Source of the DNA: DASTRU01 sp035761045
Lineage (GTDB): Bacteria > Pseudomonadota > Gammaproteobacteria > Burkholderiales > Burkholderiaceae_E
Assembly (NCBI GenBank): GCA_035761045.1
Contig: DASTRU010000225.1
Location: 1 to 22,019 of the forward strand
Direction of reading: 5' to 3'
DNA: 22,019 bases
Position 1 is the stretch's first letter, and every line of letters begins with the position of its first letter. The notes beneath the pieces were generated by a model. That model made no database searches. It worked only from the letters and a program-made list of their open reading frames with translations, and was not told the DNA's origin. Both the position numbers and the translations under genes were made by a program. Shown here one piece after another: positions 1 through 7,910 of the stretch.

Positions 1-980
1 ACGGTATCTTCGAGGACTTGTTGAAGCGATCGCGCGACATCCAAATGATGTTGCTCCATCGCATCCCCACGTCGTCTTGCGGGACCGAAGGCGCTGGTCA
101 ATTCAAAACGTTGCGCCACGTAAGCGCCATCATCGGTCGCATGCACATGCTCGCGAAAAATATCGACATACTCGGGCGCGCCAAAGGCCGCGAGCGCCAT
201 GACCTTGTATTCGTCGCTCGCGTGTTGAAAGCCCAGCCACCGCGTCACGTCCTCGTACAGCAGCCCAAGCGAATGCGGCAAGTTCACCTGCCGGAGACGT
301 CGATACTCCTCGCCGGTGAACCAACCAAGACTCGTCGTGGCGCGTTCGCCGCGACCGTCCATCGTAAGAACCGCGCATTGATCGAAAGGCGACGCGAGAA
401 ACGCACTCGCCTCGTGCGCGCGGTGATGTTCGACCCAATGCCAACGCGCCGCGACCTGTTCATACGTCAATCCAGCGAAGCGCTCTTGAAGATGATGCGG
501 TACCGCGCCGACCAATTGCCGAGGCGCGTTAACGACATAGGAGAGGAAGAGCGGATCCCATGGCGATGCATCCCCCAACGACGGTGCCGCGCGCGAGGGC
601 TCAAGCGGCAACACGATGCTTTCGGGCAAGGGCGGCAGGCCGCTCGCGTCTTCCTCGGCCAATCGCTCGGTCGCAAGCGTCATGATGTCGGTGTATCCAG
701 ACGCGGGACGACCCGTGGTGTCGAGCTTGGCCGCGAGCGGCAGCAAGCGCGGGTCGAATGCATAGCCGATGCGATCGACATCGAGCATGTGCAAGCCCGC
801 GAAGCGCAAACAATAGTCGATAGCGTGAAACGGCAATTGGTACGCGGCGAACGGCACCGGGCGCTTGCCGTGCTTCACGCGGGTAAAGCGTTCTTCCTCC
901 GCGGCGGCGATAACCTCGCCGTCGCGAACCAAGGCGGCGGAGCAATCATGGAAGGCGGCATTAATGCCTAAGGTGATCAT
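1..980 (-). CDS. NodU/TobZ-type carbamoyltransferase, 3' end cut by window
   Basis: The minus frame from ATG 980 stays open to the window edge, giving about 326 residues of a protein that is normally much longer. It begins MITLGINAAFHDCSAALV, followed by an AAEEERFTRVKHG segment, both typical of the N-terminal domain of NodU/CmcH/TobZ O-carbamoyltransferases. An EHHRAHEASAF segment and TMDGRGE match the metal/nucleotide-binding core of that Kae1-like domain. SLGLLYEDVTRWLGF and DEYKVMALAAFG are also family hallmarks. These enzymes make carbamoyl-adenylate and transfer the carbamoyl group to a sugar or other hydroxyl acceptor. The C-terminal YrdC-like or acceptor part lies outside the window. 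It is the last visible gene of the minus-strand glycan operon, 59 bases after the GT9 gene, so a role in decorating a surface saccharide is inferred. No strong ribosome binding site precedes the ATG. Confidence 0.88.
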   Translation of the reverse strand, partial: MITLGINAAFHDCSAALVRDGEVIAAAEEERFTRVKHGKRPVPFAAYQLPFHAIDYCLRFAGLHMLDVDRIGYAFDPRLLPLAAKLDTTGRPASGYTDIMTLATERLAEEDASGLPPLPESIVLPLEPSRAAPSLGDASPWDPLFLSYVVNAPRQLVGAVPHHLQERFAGLTYEQVAARWHWVEHHRAHEASAFLASPFDQCAVLTMDGRGERATTSLGWFTGEEYRRLRQVNLPHSLGLLYEDVTRWLGFQHASDEYKVMALAAFGAPEYVDIFREHVHATDDGAYVAQRFELTSAFGPARRRGDAMEQHHLDVARSLQQVLEDT

Positions 981-1039
981 GGGACGCTTTCTGGTTGCTA
1001 CGGTTGCCGCCGTTCAATCCAACGCTCGGCCTCGTCCAA

Positions 1040-2134
1040 TCACTCGACGGGCACCAAGGGCATGACGGTTCGTTTTGGCTCGAACAAGGCAAGGCACGCA
1101 TCGACTACTTCTTGAGGCGCGACCTTGCGCAAACAATCGTGATGCCCTTCGGGGCACACGCTCTTGAAGCAGTACTTGCACGGCACGTCGTGCGAAAGCA
1201 CGTGCGAACGCACTAGCCACGGCGTGTGCTGAGGATTAGTCAACGCATACAAATCGACCACCGGCGTGTTTAACGCCGCCGCGATATGCACTGGGCCACT
1301 GTTGTTGGACACCAATACTCGCGCGAGCGAAATCGCCGCCGCGCACTCGCCTAAGTTCAATTCCCCGGCGAGGGAATAAGACGCCGCCCCCATGCGAGCA
1401 CGTACCTCGTTGACTAAGTTCCGTTCATTAGAAGTGCCGCCAAACACCACGGGGCAATCGAGTTGCTCGGCGATTCCGCGTGCCGCTTGCGCGAACTGTT
1501 CGACTGGATAACGCCGCGAGGCCGCCGTCGCGCCCGGATGCATCAATATCCACGGACGCGAAGCGTCGATACCCAATTTAGCGAGCCGCGCGACGACGCG
1601 GCGCCGATCGTCGGTCGTCACGCGAAACGACAAGCGGCGCTCTTGCGTCGTGCAACCGATGGCCGCGACTAAGTCGAGTTGACGCTCTACTTCATGACGC
1701 ACCAACTGCTGCGGCTCGGACTCCGCCACCCAGTCGGACAACAATCGATAAGGGTTTTCGCGCGAGTGCGCAAGCCGCAAGGGAATGCCCGCCAAGCGAC
1801 ACATCATGGCCGCCGGCAACGCGGTTTGCGTATACACGGTGAAAATAATGGCCGCGTCGAACCGCTGCTTGCGCAAAGTCTCGATCATTTCGAGATCGAT
1901 CGCGCGGCCCGCATCGTGTTCGTGCTTTACCCAAGGCGCGTCGTATGCGATGACGTCGTCAATCTCCGGAACATGACGCGCGGCTTGCGCGCCAGCCTTC
2001 GACGCAAGCAACGTGACGCGACGCCCTGGACGCGCGTGTTTGACCGCGCGAATCGCGGGGGTGGTCATCAATACATCGCCTAAGTTATCCAAGCGAATGC
2101 ACAACACGTTTTGCGCATGAGCCCAATCGATCAT
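1040..2134 (-). CDS. Glycosyltransferase family 9 (heptosyltransferase-like)
   Basis: A 364-residue protein with the layout of GT9 ADP-heptose:LPS heptosyltransferases. The N-terminal Rossmann domain opens with VLCIRLDNLGDVLMTTPAIRA, the usual GT9 start. The C-terminal nucleotide-sugar domain shows LMHPGATAASRRYP, VVFGGTSNERNLV and SNNSGPVHIAAAL. A cysteine-rich segment near the C terminus (CKYCFKSVCPEGHHDCL) resembles that of several GT9 proteins and may be structural. It is expected to act on the cytoplasmic face of the inner membrane, transferring a heptose or related sugar to a glycan acceptor. The GmhB-like phosphatase gene just upstream fits an ADP-heptose donor, but the exact donor and acceptor cannot be read from sequence. 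A G-rich ribosome binding site precedes ATG 2134. Confidence 0.87.
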   Translation of the reverse strand: MIDWAHAQNVLCIRLDNLGDVLMTTPAIRAVKHARPGRRVTLLASKAGAQAARHVPEIDDVIAYDAPWVKHEHDAGRAIDLEMIETLRKQRFDAAIIFTVYTQTALPAAMMCRLAGIPLRLAHSRENPYRLLSDWVAESEPQQLVRHEVERQLDLVAAIGCTTQERRLSFRVTTDDRRRVVARLAKLGIDASRPWILMHPGATAASRRYPVEQFAQAARGIAEQLDCPVVFGGTSNERNLVNEVRARMGAASYSLAGELNLGECAAAISLARVLVSNNSGPVHIAAALNTPVVDLYALTNPQHTPWLVRSHVLSHDVPCKYCFKSVCPEGHHDCLRKVAPQEVVDACLALFEPKRTVMPLVPVE

Positions 2135-2178
2135 AAGTCCCCCGGAGAGCGTTGTGATTGATGCGTTATCGCGTACGG

Positions 2179-2844
2179 TTATGCGAGCTCCGTGACGCGC
2201 TTGCGTTGGGCACGCGGCGTTAGATTGGCGATCGTGCGCGCCACGCTTACCCAGTCATCGACGATGTAATGCGGATTGCGTAACGGTCCACGCTCCCAGC
2301 ATGTTTCATTGCCGTTATCGATCAACACCGTGCGGCAACTCGCGCGGCATCCCGCTTCCACGTCGTCGAGGATGTCGCCCACCATCCACGACCGGGAAAG
2401 ATCGAGTCGCATATCGTGCGCGGCGCGTTCGAGCATGCCGGGGCGCGGCTTGCGGCAGTCGCACGTCGGGCGTCCGTTGTCATCGGGCGCATGTGGACAC
2501 CATATGAAGCCATCAAGCTTGGCGCCGTACGCGGCAAGTAATTCACGAATGCGTTGCTCCACGCCTTTAAGCGCGCGGGCGTCGAATAAACCGAGCGCGA
2601 CCCCCGGTTGATTCGTCACCACGACAATGCGGTAGCCAAGCTCCATCAGCTCGCCAACCGCTTCGCCCGCGCCCTCGCTTAACGTAATGCGATCGGGATC
2701 GACGTTGTACGGCACGTTCTCAATCAAGGTGCCGTCCTTATCGATGAACACCGTGGGATGCAGCGCTTGATCGAGGCGACGCGACAACTTATGCGTGGTA
2801 CGCGACGGTCCGCCGGTCGCGCACGCTAAGGCACTGGAGTTCAT
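2179..2844 (-). CDS. HAD-IIIA phosphatase, GmhB-like (heptose bisphosphate phosphatase)
   Basis: A 221-residue HAD-superfamily phosphatase. Motif I is FIDKDGTL, with the nucleophile at D35 and the acid/base at D37. Motif II is VVTNQPG, and motif IV is MVGDILDD near residues 155-161. A zinc site CPH...CDC (C116, H118, C128, C130) is characteristic of the GmhB group, which dephosphorylates D-glycero-D-manno-heptose 1,7-bisphosphate on the route to ADP-heptose. The roughly 30 residues before the catalytic domain are longer than in typical GmhB. Its start codon overlaps the stop of the upstream SDR gene in an ATGA arrangement, indicating translational coupling. Adjacency to a GT9 transferase supports heptose metabolism. 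A histidinol-phosphate phosphatase role is possible but less likely here. Confidence 0.87.
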   Translation of the reverse strand: MNSSALACATGGPSRTTHKLSRRLDQALHPTVFIDKDGTLIENVPYNVDPDRITLSEGAGEAVGELMELGYRIVVVTNQPGVALGLFDARALKGVEQRIRELLAAYGAKLDGFIWCPHAPDDNGRPTCDCRKPRPGMLERAAHDMRLDLSRSWMVGDILDDVEAGCRASCRTVLIDNGNETCWERGPLRNPHYIVDDWVSVARTIANLTPRAQRKRVTELA

Positions 2845-3632
2845 GGCCAGGAGGTTTCTCTCATCGGCAGGATCATGACTTCGGGCACCACGACTTCCGC
2901 GGGCGTACCGAGGACGAACATCACCGTTTTGGCGACGTGCGCTGGATCCATTAGGTTTTGAAGATCGATATCGGGAAAGCGATCGAGCAGGAACGGCGTA
3001 CGCATACCCCCCGAAACAATCGCCGTGACTTTCACACCATACGGTCTAAGTTCGGCATGCAATGCATGGGAGAGTCCTAACAAGCCCCACTTCGTCGCGT
3101 GATAAGCCGACGCATTCGGCCACGCGCGTTTGGAGGCGGTGGACGCGATGTTGACGATGTGACCGCTTCCGCGTTCGCGCATGACCTTCGCGGCGTGCCG
3201 GGCGATATAAAACGGACCGGTCAAATTGGTTTGAACGATGCGCTCCCAGTCTTTTGCTTCCAACTCATCGACGGGCACGGTGATATCGATCGCGGCGTTG
3301 TTAATGACGGCGTCAAGCCGCCCTTCGCGCCCCACGACGCGATTAATGACATCGCGCACTTGAGCGTCATCGCCAACGTCCAAGCCGATCGCATAAGCGC
3401 GCCCTTTACCTTGCGGACCGCGCATGGATTCAAGCTTGCTCGCGCAGGCTTGCGCGGCGTCTTCGCGCAAGTCGCATACGATCGCCGTCGCGCCACGCAG
3501 CATCGCCGCTTCGGCGATTTGCGCGCCTAAGCCGCGCGCGCCACCGGTCACGAGCACGACTTGTCCTGCGAGTTCGTCGCTCGTCGTTGCGTTAGACGTA
3601 CGCTCTTGCACCATCGGTTCTGCTTCAGCCAT
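2841..3632 (-). CDS. SDR family oxidoreductase
   Basis: A classical short-chain dehydrogenase/reductase of about 263 residues. It has the dinucleotide-binding TGGARGLG near its N terminus, NNAA after the fourth strand, a catalytic Ser in NIAST, and the YHATK active-site pair (Tyr177, Lys181 counting from this start). It probably acts on a sugar or a sugar-linked alcohol/ketone with NAD(P), but SDR substrates cannot be assigned from motifs. I chose ATG 3632 because GGGAG sits 8 bases upstream. An in-frame ATG at 3647 would add five residues but has no ribosome binding site. It is second in the operon, 35 bases after the GT4 gene, and its stop overlaps the next start by 4 bases. Confidence 0.85.
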   Translation of the reverse strand: MAEAEPMVQERTSNATTSDELAGQVVLVTGGARGLGAQIAEAAMLRGATAIVCDLREDAAQACASKLESMRGPQGKGRAYAIGLDVGDDAQVRDVINRVVGREGRLDAVINNAAIDITVPVDELEAKDWERIVQTNLTGPFYIARHAAKVMRERGSGHIVNIASTASKRAWPNASAYHATKWGLLGLSHALHAELRPYGVKVTAIVSGGMRTPFLLDRFPDIDLQNLMDPAHVAKTVMFVLGTPAEVVVPEVMILPMRETSWP

Positions 3633-3667
3633 TCCTAGTTCTCCCATTTCGATTCATAAGTTTTTTA

Positions 3668-4972
3668 TCAACGCAGCGCGCTAACCACTTCATTGTTCAG
3701 CGGCATCGCCGCATGCAGCGCGGCACCGGTGCGAATGCGTTCGGATTGCAAAGCGCGCTCATACACGTCCATCAGTCCGCAAGCGACTTGGCTCCATGTG
3801 AACGATCGATTCGCGCGCAGACGCCCCGCTTCACCAAAGGTGCGCCGCAAACCGGCATCGCGATGCAAACGCGCTAGGCGATCGGCGAGCGCCTCTGGGT
3901 CTTCGGGCGGCACGTGAAAGCCGGTAATGCCATCGAGCACCGTGGAACGAATGCCACCCACGGACGAACCGATCACGGGCGTGCCACACGCCATCGCCTC
4001 CAACGGCGTAATGCCAAATGGCTCGTACCAAGGCGTCGTGACGAATACGTCGGCCGCGCTGTAATACAAGCGCAATGCCGAACGATTACGACGACCCACG
4101 AAGGTCACGAGATCACCCACGCCTTCTTGTTCGGCCAATTCACTAAGTCGAGCGATTTCCGGCGTCGCGATGGGATTGGGACTCGGCGAGTTGCCGCCAA
4201 CGACATACAACCGCGCCTTGAGCGCATGGCGGCGCTTGAGCACGCCAATGCCGCGAATCACGTTGTCGATTCCCTTGCGTGGCACGAGACGACCGAGCTG
4301 AAGCACCGCGAATTCATCGCGATTCCAACCGAGTTGCGCGCGTGCCTGCGTGCGTTCGACAGGCATTAATTCGTCTGGATCGAAACCGCACGGCACCACG
4401 TCGATCTTGCGCGAATCGGCGTCGTACAAGGTCAGCAAGTCGTCGCGGTCTTGCACGCATTCGGCGACGATACGCGTGGACTCCTCCACCAGTTCATCCT
4501 CGATCGCAAAGCGCTCGTCGGGAAATAAATCGCTCTCGCGTTGATGCTGCCGACGTACACGACCGAGCGCGTGAAAGGTCATGACGAGCGGAAGACCTAA
4601 GTTGCGCGCCGGGTATAACGCCGCTTGGCCAGACATAAAGAAGTTGGCATGCACGACGTCGTAAGGCCGCGTTTGCCCGTCGAGAAATTCATTGAGAAAC
4701 GCGCCGAACGCAGGCATTAACGGCAGCAGTTGTTCCTTAGGCAAGAACTGCGATGGGCCAGCGGGCACATGAATTACTCTCACGCCGGGCTGCCATTGAA
4801 ATACCGTGGGCAAAAAGCTTCTATCGCGCCGCGTGAACACGTCCACCTCGCACCCTCGGCGCGCAAGCTGGCGCGCGACGTTGGCGACATAAATGTTTTG
4901 ACCTCCGCTATCCACGCTTCCTGCAAGCGCGAGCGGTGAAGCATGTTCGCTAACGAGTGCGATCTTTCGCAT
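3668..4972 (-). CDS. GT4-family glycosyltransferase (MshA/sucrose-synthase-like)
   Basis: A 434-residue GT-B glycosyltransferase. The N terminus carries a GSVDSGGQNIYVANVARQLA segment, the acceptor-side glycine-rich loop typical of MshA and sucrose-phosphate-synthase-like GT4 enzymes. The C-terminal half has GRLVPRKGID, VVGGNSPSP and the E-x7-E donor motif in EPFGITPLEAMACGTP. It likely transfers a hexose from a nucleotide sugar to a glycan or polyol in the cytoplasm. I set the start at 4972 because AGGAGA lies 7 bases upstream and MRKIALVSEH is the usual domain start; the frame is open further upstream to 5059, but that part looks non-coding. It is the first gene of the five-gene operon, and a sigma-54 promoter match ends about 57 bases upstream. 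Confidence 0.9.
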   Translation of the reverse strand: MRKIALVSEHASPLALAGSVDSGGQNIYVANVARQLARRGCEVDVFTRRDRSFLPTVFQWQPGVRVIHVPAGPSQFLPKEQLLPLMPAFGAFLNEFLDGQTRPYDVVHANFFMSGQAALYPARNLGLPLVMTFHALGRVRRQHQRESDLFPDERFAIEDELVEESTRIVAECVQDRDDLLTLYDADSRKIDVVPCGFDPDELMPVERTQARAQLGWNRDEFAVLQLGRLVPRKGIDNVIRGIGVLKRRHALKARLYVVGGNSPSPNPIATPEIARLSELAEQEGVGDLVTFVGRRNRSALRLYYSAADVFVTTPWYEPFGITPLEAMACGTPVIGSSVGGIRSTVLDGITGFHVPPEDPEALADRLARLHRDAGLRRTFGEAGRLRANRSFTWSQVACGLMDVYERALQSERIRTGAALHAAMPLNNEVVSALR

Positions 4973-5028
4973 AAAGGGCTCTCCTGTGAATTCCGAGGCC
5001 GCGACGGTTCGTTCGGCCTTGCGGAAAC

Positions 5029-5044
5029 AGCAGGCCGCGTGCCA
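5029..5044 (-). promoter_or_regulatory. Sigma-54 promoter candidate for the first glycan operon
   Basis: On the minus strand the site reads TGGCAC-GCGGC-CTGCT. It matches the RpoN consensus TGGCAC-N5-TTGCW at all but one position, with exact GG-N10-GC spacing. The predicted start is near 5018, about 46 bases before the GT4 ATG. This is a motif call only; no enhancer site is proven. Confidence 0.62.
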
Positions 5045-5060
5045 CGCACTTGGCAACACT

Positions 5061-5077
5061 TTTCTAGTATTTAGAAA
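5061..5077. promoter_or_regulatory. Inverted repeat TTTCTA-N5-TAGAAA, possible operator
   Basis: A perfect 6-base inverted repeat with a 5-base centre lies in the divergent region between the GT4 operon and the mscS-like gene. It is 17 bases upstream of the -24 box of the sigma-54 candidate and touches the GACTTAGTC motif. Its position suits a regulator-binding site, but the binding protein is unknown. Confidence 0.3.
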
Positions 5078-5087
5078 CGACTTAGTC
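5077..5087. repeat. Shared 11-base motif ACGACTTAGTC, copy 1
   Basis: This 11-base word, with palindromic core GACT-T-AGTC, recurs in three intergenic regions of the window: here, before the BON lipoprotein gene (6415-6425, reverse orientation) and before the sigma-54 activator gene (21345-21355). This copy is about 65 bases upstream of the predicted start of the GT4 operon. Its function is unknown. Confidence 0.4.
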
Positions 5088-5095
5088 AGGTCGCA

Positions 5096-5111
5096 CGGAA
5101 CACGTCGTGCT
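5096..5111 (+). promoter_or_regulatory. Weak sigma-54-like site before the mscS-like gene
   Basis: The site reads CGGAAC-ACGTC-GTGCT. GG-N10-GC spacing is kept but three consensus positions differ. The predicted start would be near 5122, 36 bases before ATG 5158. Bare GG-N10-GC is common by chance in GC-rich DNA, so this is a weak call. Confidence 0.2.
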
Positions 5112-5157
5112 GCAACCTCGTCCTTGAACTATTTTTCCCGTCACTACTTATTTTTTT

Positions 5158-5982
5158 ATGACCGAATTCAACGCGTTTCTCACCACGTTAAGAACTTATG
5201 ACGTTCGTCTCTTCAACTTAGGTCAAAGCCAAATCAACGTATCCACGCTTATCGGCGTGGCGCTTGGCATCGTCTTATTGTTCGTGTTGGCCGGTTGGCT
5301 AAGACGTTGGTTGATCAATCGACTGCTCGCGCACACCTCGCTTGACGAGGGCGCGCGCGAAGCGGTGGCGACGCTTGTGCGATACGTCGTAATCGTGGTT
5401 GGGTTTATGTTCGTCATGCAAAGCGCGGGCATCGACCTCACCACCTTCAATGTTCTTGCGGGCGCGGTGGGCGTCGGTATTGGCTTTGGCTTGCAAAATA
5501 TTGTGAGCAACTTTATTAGCGGCCTGATCGTGATGCTCGAACGGCCCGTGCGCATTGGCGACCGTATTGAGGTTGCGGGTTCGGAAGGCGATGTCATCGA
5601 GATTGGCGCGCGCAGTACCAAGCTTTTAACCGCGCGCCGCGTGGTGGCTATCGTGCCGAATCAAAAAATCATTACCGAGACGGTGCGCAATTGGGAATAT
5701 GGCTCGAGCGCGACGGCGCTTACCGTGACGGCCAAGGCCGCAAGCGCGCACGACGCGCATGACGTTGAACGCTTGCTTATCGACGCCACGCGCGATGTCG
5801 ACGGACTTTTGACCGATCCACCACCGCAGGTGTTGTTCACCGCGATGGACGGCAACGGTCATACCTTCGAACTTCAAGCGTGGACGAATGCCGATACGAA
5901 CACGCGCGCCAAGCAATCAAGCGCGCTGCACTTCGCGGTGCATAACCGCTTTAAGGCCGCCGGAGTTAAATTGGCCGCCTAA
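5158..5982 (+). CDS. MscS-family small-conductance mechanosensitive channel
   Basis: A 274-residue protein, close in length to E. coli MscS. Two hydrophobic segments lie near residues 30-48 and 72-91. They are followed by the glycine/alanine-rich pore helix TM3 (AGAVGVGIGFGLQNIVSNF), then LERPVRIGDRIEV at the start of the beta domain. VVAIVPNQKII and NWEYGSS continue the conserved cytoplasmic vestibule. The protein should form an inner-membrane heptamer that opens under hypo-osmotic tension. It is transcribed alone, divergent from the glycan operon and convergent with the BON lipoprotein gene. No good ribosome binding site is visible in the T-rich bases before ATG 5158, but the reading frame agrees with the family N terminus. 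Confidence 0.93.
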   Translation: MTEFNAFLTTLRTYDVRLFNLGQSQINVSTLIGVALGIVLLFVLAGWLRRWLINRLLAHTSLDEGAREAVATLVRYVVIVVGFMFVMQSAGIDLTTFNVLAGAVGVGIGFGLQNIVSNFISGLIVMLERPVRIGDRIEVAGSEGDVIEIGARSTKLLTARRVVAIVPNQKIITETVRNWEYGSSATALTVTAKAASAHDAHDVERLLIDATRDVDGLLTDPPPQVLFTAMDGNGHTFELQAWTNADTNTRAKQSSALHFAVHNRFKAAGVKLAA

Positions 5983-5993
5983 GTTCGATTCAT

Positions 5994-6028
5994 AAAAAAA
6001 CACCATGGTTCGCAAGAACCATGGTGTT
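5994..6028 (-). terminator. Intrinsic terminator of the PRC-barrel/BON operon
   Basis: A perfect 13-base stem (AACACCATGGTTC, 5999-6011, with its complement 6016-6028) closes a GCAA loop. Read on the minus strand, the stem runs into a T tract of 7-9 bases. It lies between the convergent mscS-like and BON genes. The T tract serves the minus-strand operon, though the stem could also stop plus-strand transcription. Confidence 0.9.
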
Positions 6029-6052
6029 CGTCTCCTCCAACGAAGCGCGTGC

Positions 6053-6394
6053 TTAACGCGCGCTTTCGTTCGCTGGCGGAGTCTTAATGCGGATGTCGTT
6101 TTTAACCGACTTCACGCCCTTCGAATTGCGCGCGATTTCCACGGCGCGATCGATCTGACGTTGATCGTCCACGAATCCGCTCAGTTGCACGGTGCCGCGG
6201 AAGGTTTCCACGTTCACGTCGCGTGCCTTGACTTGCGGATCCGCCACCAAGGCGGCCTTCACGCTCGCCGTTACCGTGGCGTCGTCCACATACTCGCCCG
6301 CGCTTTCCTTGGATTGCGTCGAGGCGCAGCCAACGGTCGCAACCAACGCAAAGCCGCTAAAGGCAAGAGCAAGGGTTCTCAACATGCGTGTCAT
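6053..6394 (-). CDS. BON-domain lipoprotein
   Basis: A 113-residue protein. The first 23 residues form a lipoprotein signal peptide: positive start, hydrophobic core, then ATVGC with the lipidated Cys at 23. A single BON domain follows, roughly residues 35-108, with TASVKAALVADPQVKARDVNV, a GTVQLSGFVDD strand and a SVKNDI end, as in OsmY-related periplasmic proteins. Such proteins bind envelope phospholipid and are often induced by osmotic or envelope stress. GAGGAG lies upstream of ATG 6394. It is the last gene of the four-gene minus-strand operon and is followed by a strong terminator. A copy of the GACTAAGTC motif lies in the 38-base gap upstream, so it may also have its own control. Confidence 0.9.
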   Translation of the reverse strand: MTRMLRTLALAFSGFALVATVGCASTQSKESAGEYVDDATVTASVKAALVADPQVKARDVNVETFRGTVQLSGFVDDQRQIDRAVEIARNSKGVKSVKNDIRIKTPPANESAR

Positions 6395-6414
6395 AAGGAT
6401 CTCCTCTTTGGGTT

Positions 6415-6425
6415 GACTAAGTCGT
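6415..6425. repeat. Shared 11-base motif, copy 2 (reverse orientation)
   Basis: The site reads GACTAAGTCGT, the reverse complement of ACGACTTAGTC found at 5077-5087 and 21345-21355. It lies 21 bases upstream of the BON lipoprotein ATG and just outside the ribosome binding site, where a bound protein or a promoter element could act. Confidence 0.4.
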
Positions 6426-6432
6426 TATTGAT

Positions 6433-6981
6433 TTATTGAAGGAAAGGCTGCTTATCAAAGTTGCGGGCGGTTGTTTTTGCTAGTGCCCGTAGAAACATGG
6501 CGATGGTGCCGGCGATCGCCTCGTCGAACGCCGGCTCCGCGCCGCTCACGCCGACGATGATGCCGTCGAGCGCGACACTGCCCCACAAGGTCGTGTCGCC
6601 GGCGCGAAGCCGATACGGCTCGGCAAAACGCACGGCATGGCTATCCAACCCCGTATGCCAGCTCACGCTTGCTTTCGCACGCGCGAACTCAGCGTAATCC
6701 GCGTCCCATTGGTCACGCGGCGTGCCCACCGAATGCTCGTACAAGATGGCGTGCTCGAAGGTCGAGTTCAACGGCGTTAATGCCGGGTCCATGACGACCA
6801 CATGCAATACGCCGCTTTGCCCGAGGTCTTGGTTGCGCACCGCTTGTTCAAGCAAAGGCAGCGCAAGCTGCACCGCGCGTCGCGCGGCCGCCGCATCGAT
6901 GATGTAGCTGCCGGAGGCGACGATGTCGCGGCTTCGCTCGTGGCGACGTTCGTTGGAGAGGGTTTCACCATCCATGCGCAT
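6433..6981 (-). CDS. GlcG/HbpS-like (DUF336) protein
   Basis: A 182-residue protein without a signal peptide or membrane segment. The C-terminal part contains GIIVGVSGAEPAFDEAIAGT, which resembles the conserved end of the GlcG/HbpS (haem-degrading, DUF336) fold. The middle has VLHVVVMDPALTPL and a RAKASVSWHTGL segment, also consistent with that fold. Members bind haem or small ligands, and many have no known activity, so function is left open. TAGGAG lies 5 bases before ATG 6981, which makes the start firm. It sits 26 bases after the hydrophilic protein gene and 38 before the BON gene, within a tightly spaced operon. Confidence 0.7.
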   Translation of the reverse strand: MRMDGETLSNERRHERSRDIVASGSYIIDAAAARRAVQLALPLLEQAVRNQDLGQSGVLHVVVMDPALTPLNSTFEHAILYEHSVGTPRDQWDADYAEFARAKASVSWHTGLDSHAVRFAEPYRLRAGDTTLWGSVALDGIIVGVSGAEPAFDEAIAGTIAMFLRALAKTTARNFDKQPFLQ

Positions 6982-7007
6982 GTACTCCTACAGGTGTTCA
7001 ATAAGGA

Positions 7008-7370
7008 TCAAGGCCGCTGTGGGGTTTGCTTGCGGCTGACCGCCTTGAGCGAACCGTCCTCGTCGTCAATGCCGATATTGGTTCGCGTGTCTTGTTGATT
7101 GCGATGTTGAGTCGGGTCGTCCGATCCAATCTCCGCACCGGGCCGCTGCTTCGCGGGATCGAACACCTCGCCGCCGCCGCTGCTGCCCTTTTGGTTTTGC
7201 TGATAGTTCGCTTCGTAATCGCTGCGGCCGCCTTGGGCTTGGTCTTCACGACCCGCATATGGACGTCCCGGATCGGCTTGCGAGCGTTGCTCGCTTTCCG
7301 ATTGACCAGGCCGGCGTTGCTTGGGCGCATCCGCATTAATCGGTTTATCGCGTTCGAACGCGTTATTCAT
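7008..7370 (-). CDS. Small hydrophilic, probably disordered protein
   Basis: A 120-residue protein rich in Q, R, D, G, P, S and N, with no hydrophobic segment and no domain I recognise. Composition and lack of order resemble hydrophilin or stress-associated proteins, which is only an analogy. I chose ATG 7370 because GGAGA lies about 5 bases upstream. An in-frame ATG at 7388 has no ribosome binding site. It is 33 bases after the PRC-barrel gene and 26 before the HbpS-like gene, all on the minus strand, so it is very likely cotranscribed. Its reality rests on operon position, ribosome binding site and frame. Confidence 0.7.
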   Translation of the reverse strand: MNNAFERDKPINADAPKQRRPGQSESEQRSQADPGRPYAGREDQAQGGRSDYEANYQQNQKGSSGGGEVFDPAKQRPGAEIGSDDPTQHRNQQDTRTNIGIDDEDGSLKAVSRKQTPQRP

Positions 7371-7403
7371 GATGGTCTCCTTGGCCATGCCACGTGGTGC
7401 GAA

Positions 7404-7847
7404 TTACTGCCAGTACGGACGTGAGCCGTAATAACTGTGAAGGTCATTGGCCCAGCTTGGATCGGCCATCGATGGCCAACGGTCCTTATCGAATCCCGGC
7501 GCATCCTTTAGGCGCTCCTTCGACACGTCGAGCACGAAGCACTTACGATCGGCGTCGAGCGTTAACGCGCTCCATGGCACCGCGAACAGCTTGTCGCCGA
7601 TGCCAAGCACGCCACCGAAGGACAACACGGCGTATGCGATGCGGCCTTGCGATACGTCGAGCATGATGTCTTGGATCTTGCCGAGCGAATCGCCTTCGTG
7701 GTTGACGACCTCATCGCCTTCAAGCGTATCAGCCGCCATGATCTCCGGCCCCGGTCCTTCGTTGGTGATGTCACCGCCAAGAATGCGCGCGCCTTGCTGC
7801 ATGGATGAAGAGGACGACGGCGAGGAAGAAGGAAATGTGCTACTCAT
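7404..7847 (-). CDS. PRC-barrel domain protein
   Basis: A 147-residue protein. A Ser-rich N-terminal tail of about 20 residues precedes a PRC-barrel near residues 35-115: GDEVVNHEGDSLGKIQDIMLD, GRIAYAVLSFGGVLGIGDKLFAVPW in shorter segments, then the ALTLDADRKCFVLDV strand. PRC-barrels occur in photosynthetic reaction centre H subunits, RimM, and many small stress-associated proteins of unknown role; this one is the last type. A WPSMADPSWA-type C-terminal extension follows. The start at 7847 is supported by AGGAGAG 6 bases upstream; the frame is open to 7895. It is the first gene of the four-gene operon, preceded by a strong sigma-54 promoter match and a perfect leader hairpin. Confidence 0.88.
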   Translation of the reverse strand: MSSTFPSSSPSSSSSMQQGARILGGDITNEGPGPEIMAADTLEGDEVVNHEGDSLGKIQDIMLDVSQGRIAYAVLSFGGVLGIGDKLFAVPWSALTLDADRKCFVLDVSKERLKDAPGFDKDRWPSMADPSWANDLHSYYGSRPYWQ

Positions 7848-7910
7848 CTTGAACTCTCCTAAAGTGGTTGAAGCCGCCCATGCCTTGGGGAACATCCCAC
7901 ACGGGGCTTT

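Noticed and set aside
18..971. A 317-residue plus-strand ORF
   Set aside because: It is the antisense shadow of the carbamoyltransferase gene. Its translation is arginine/alanine-rich without family motifs, whereas the minus frame has clear NodU-type motifs.
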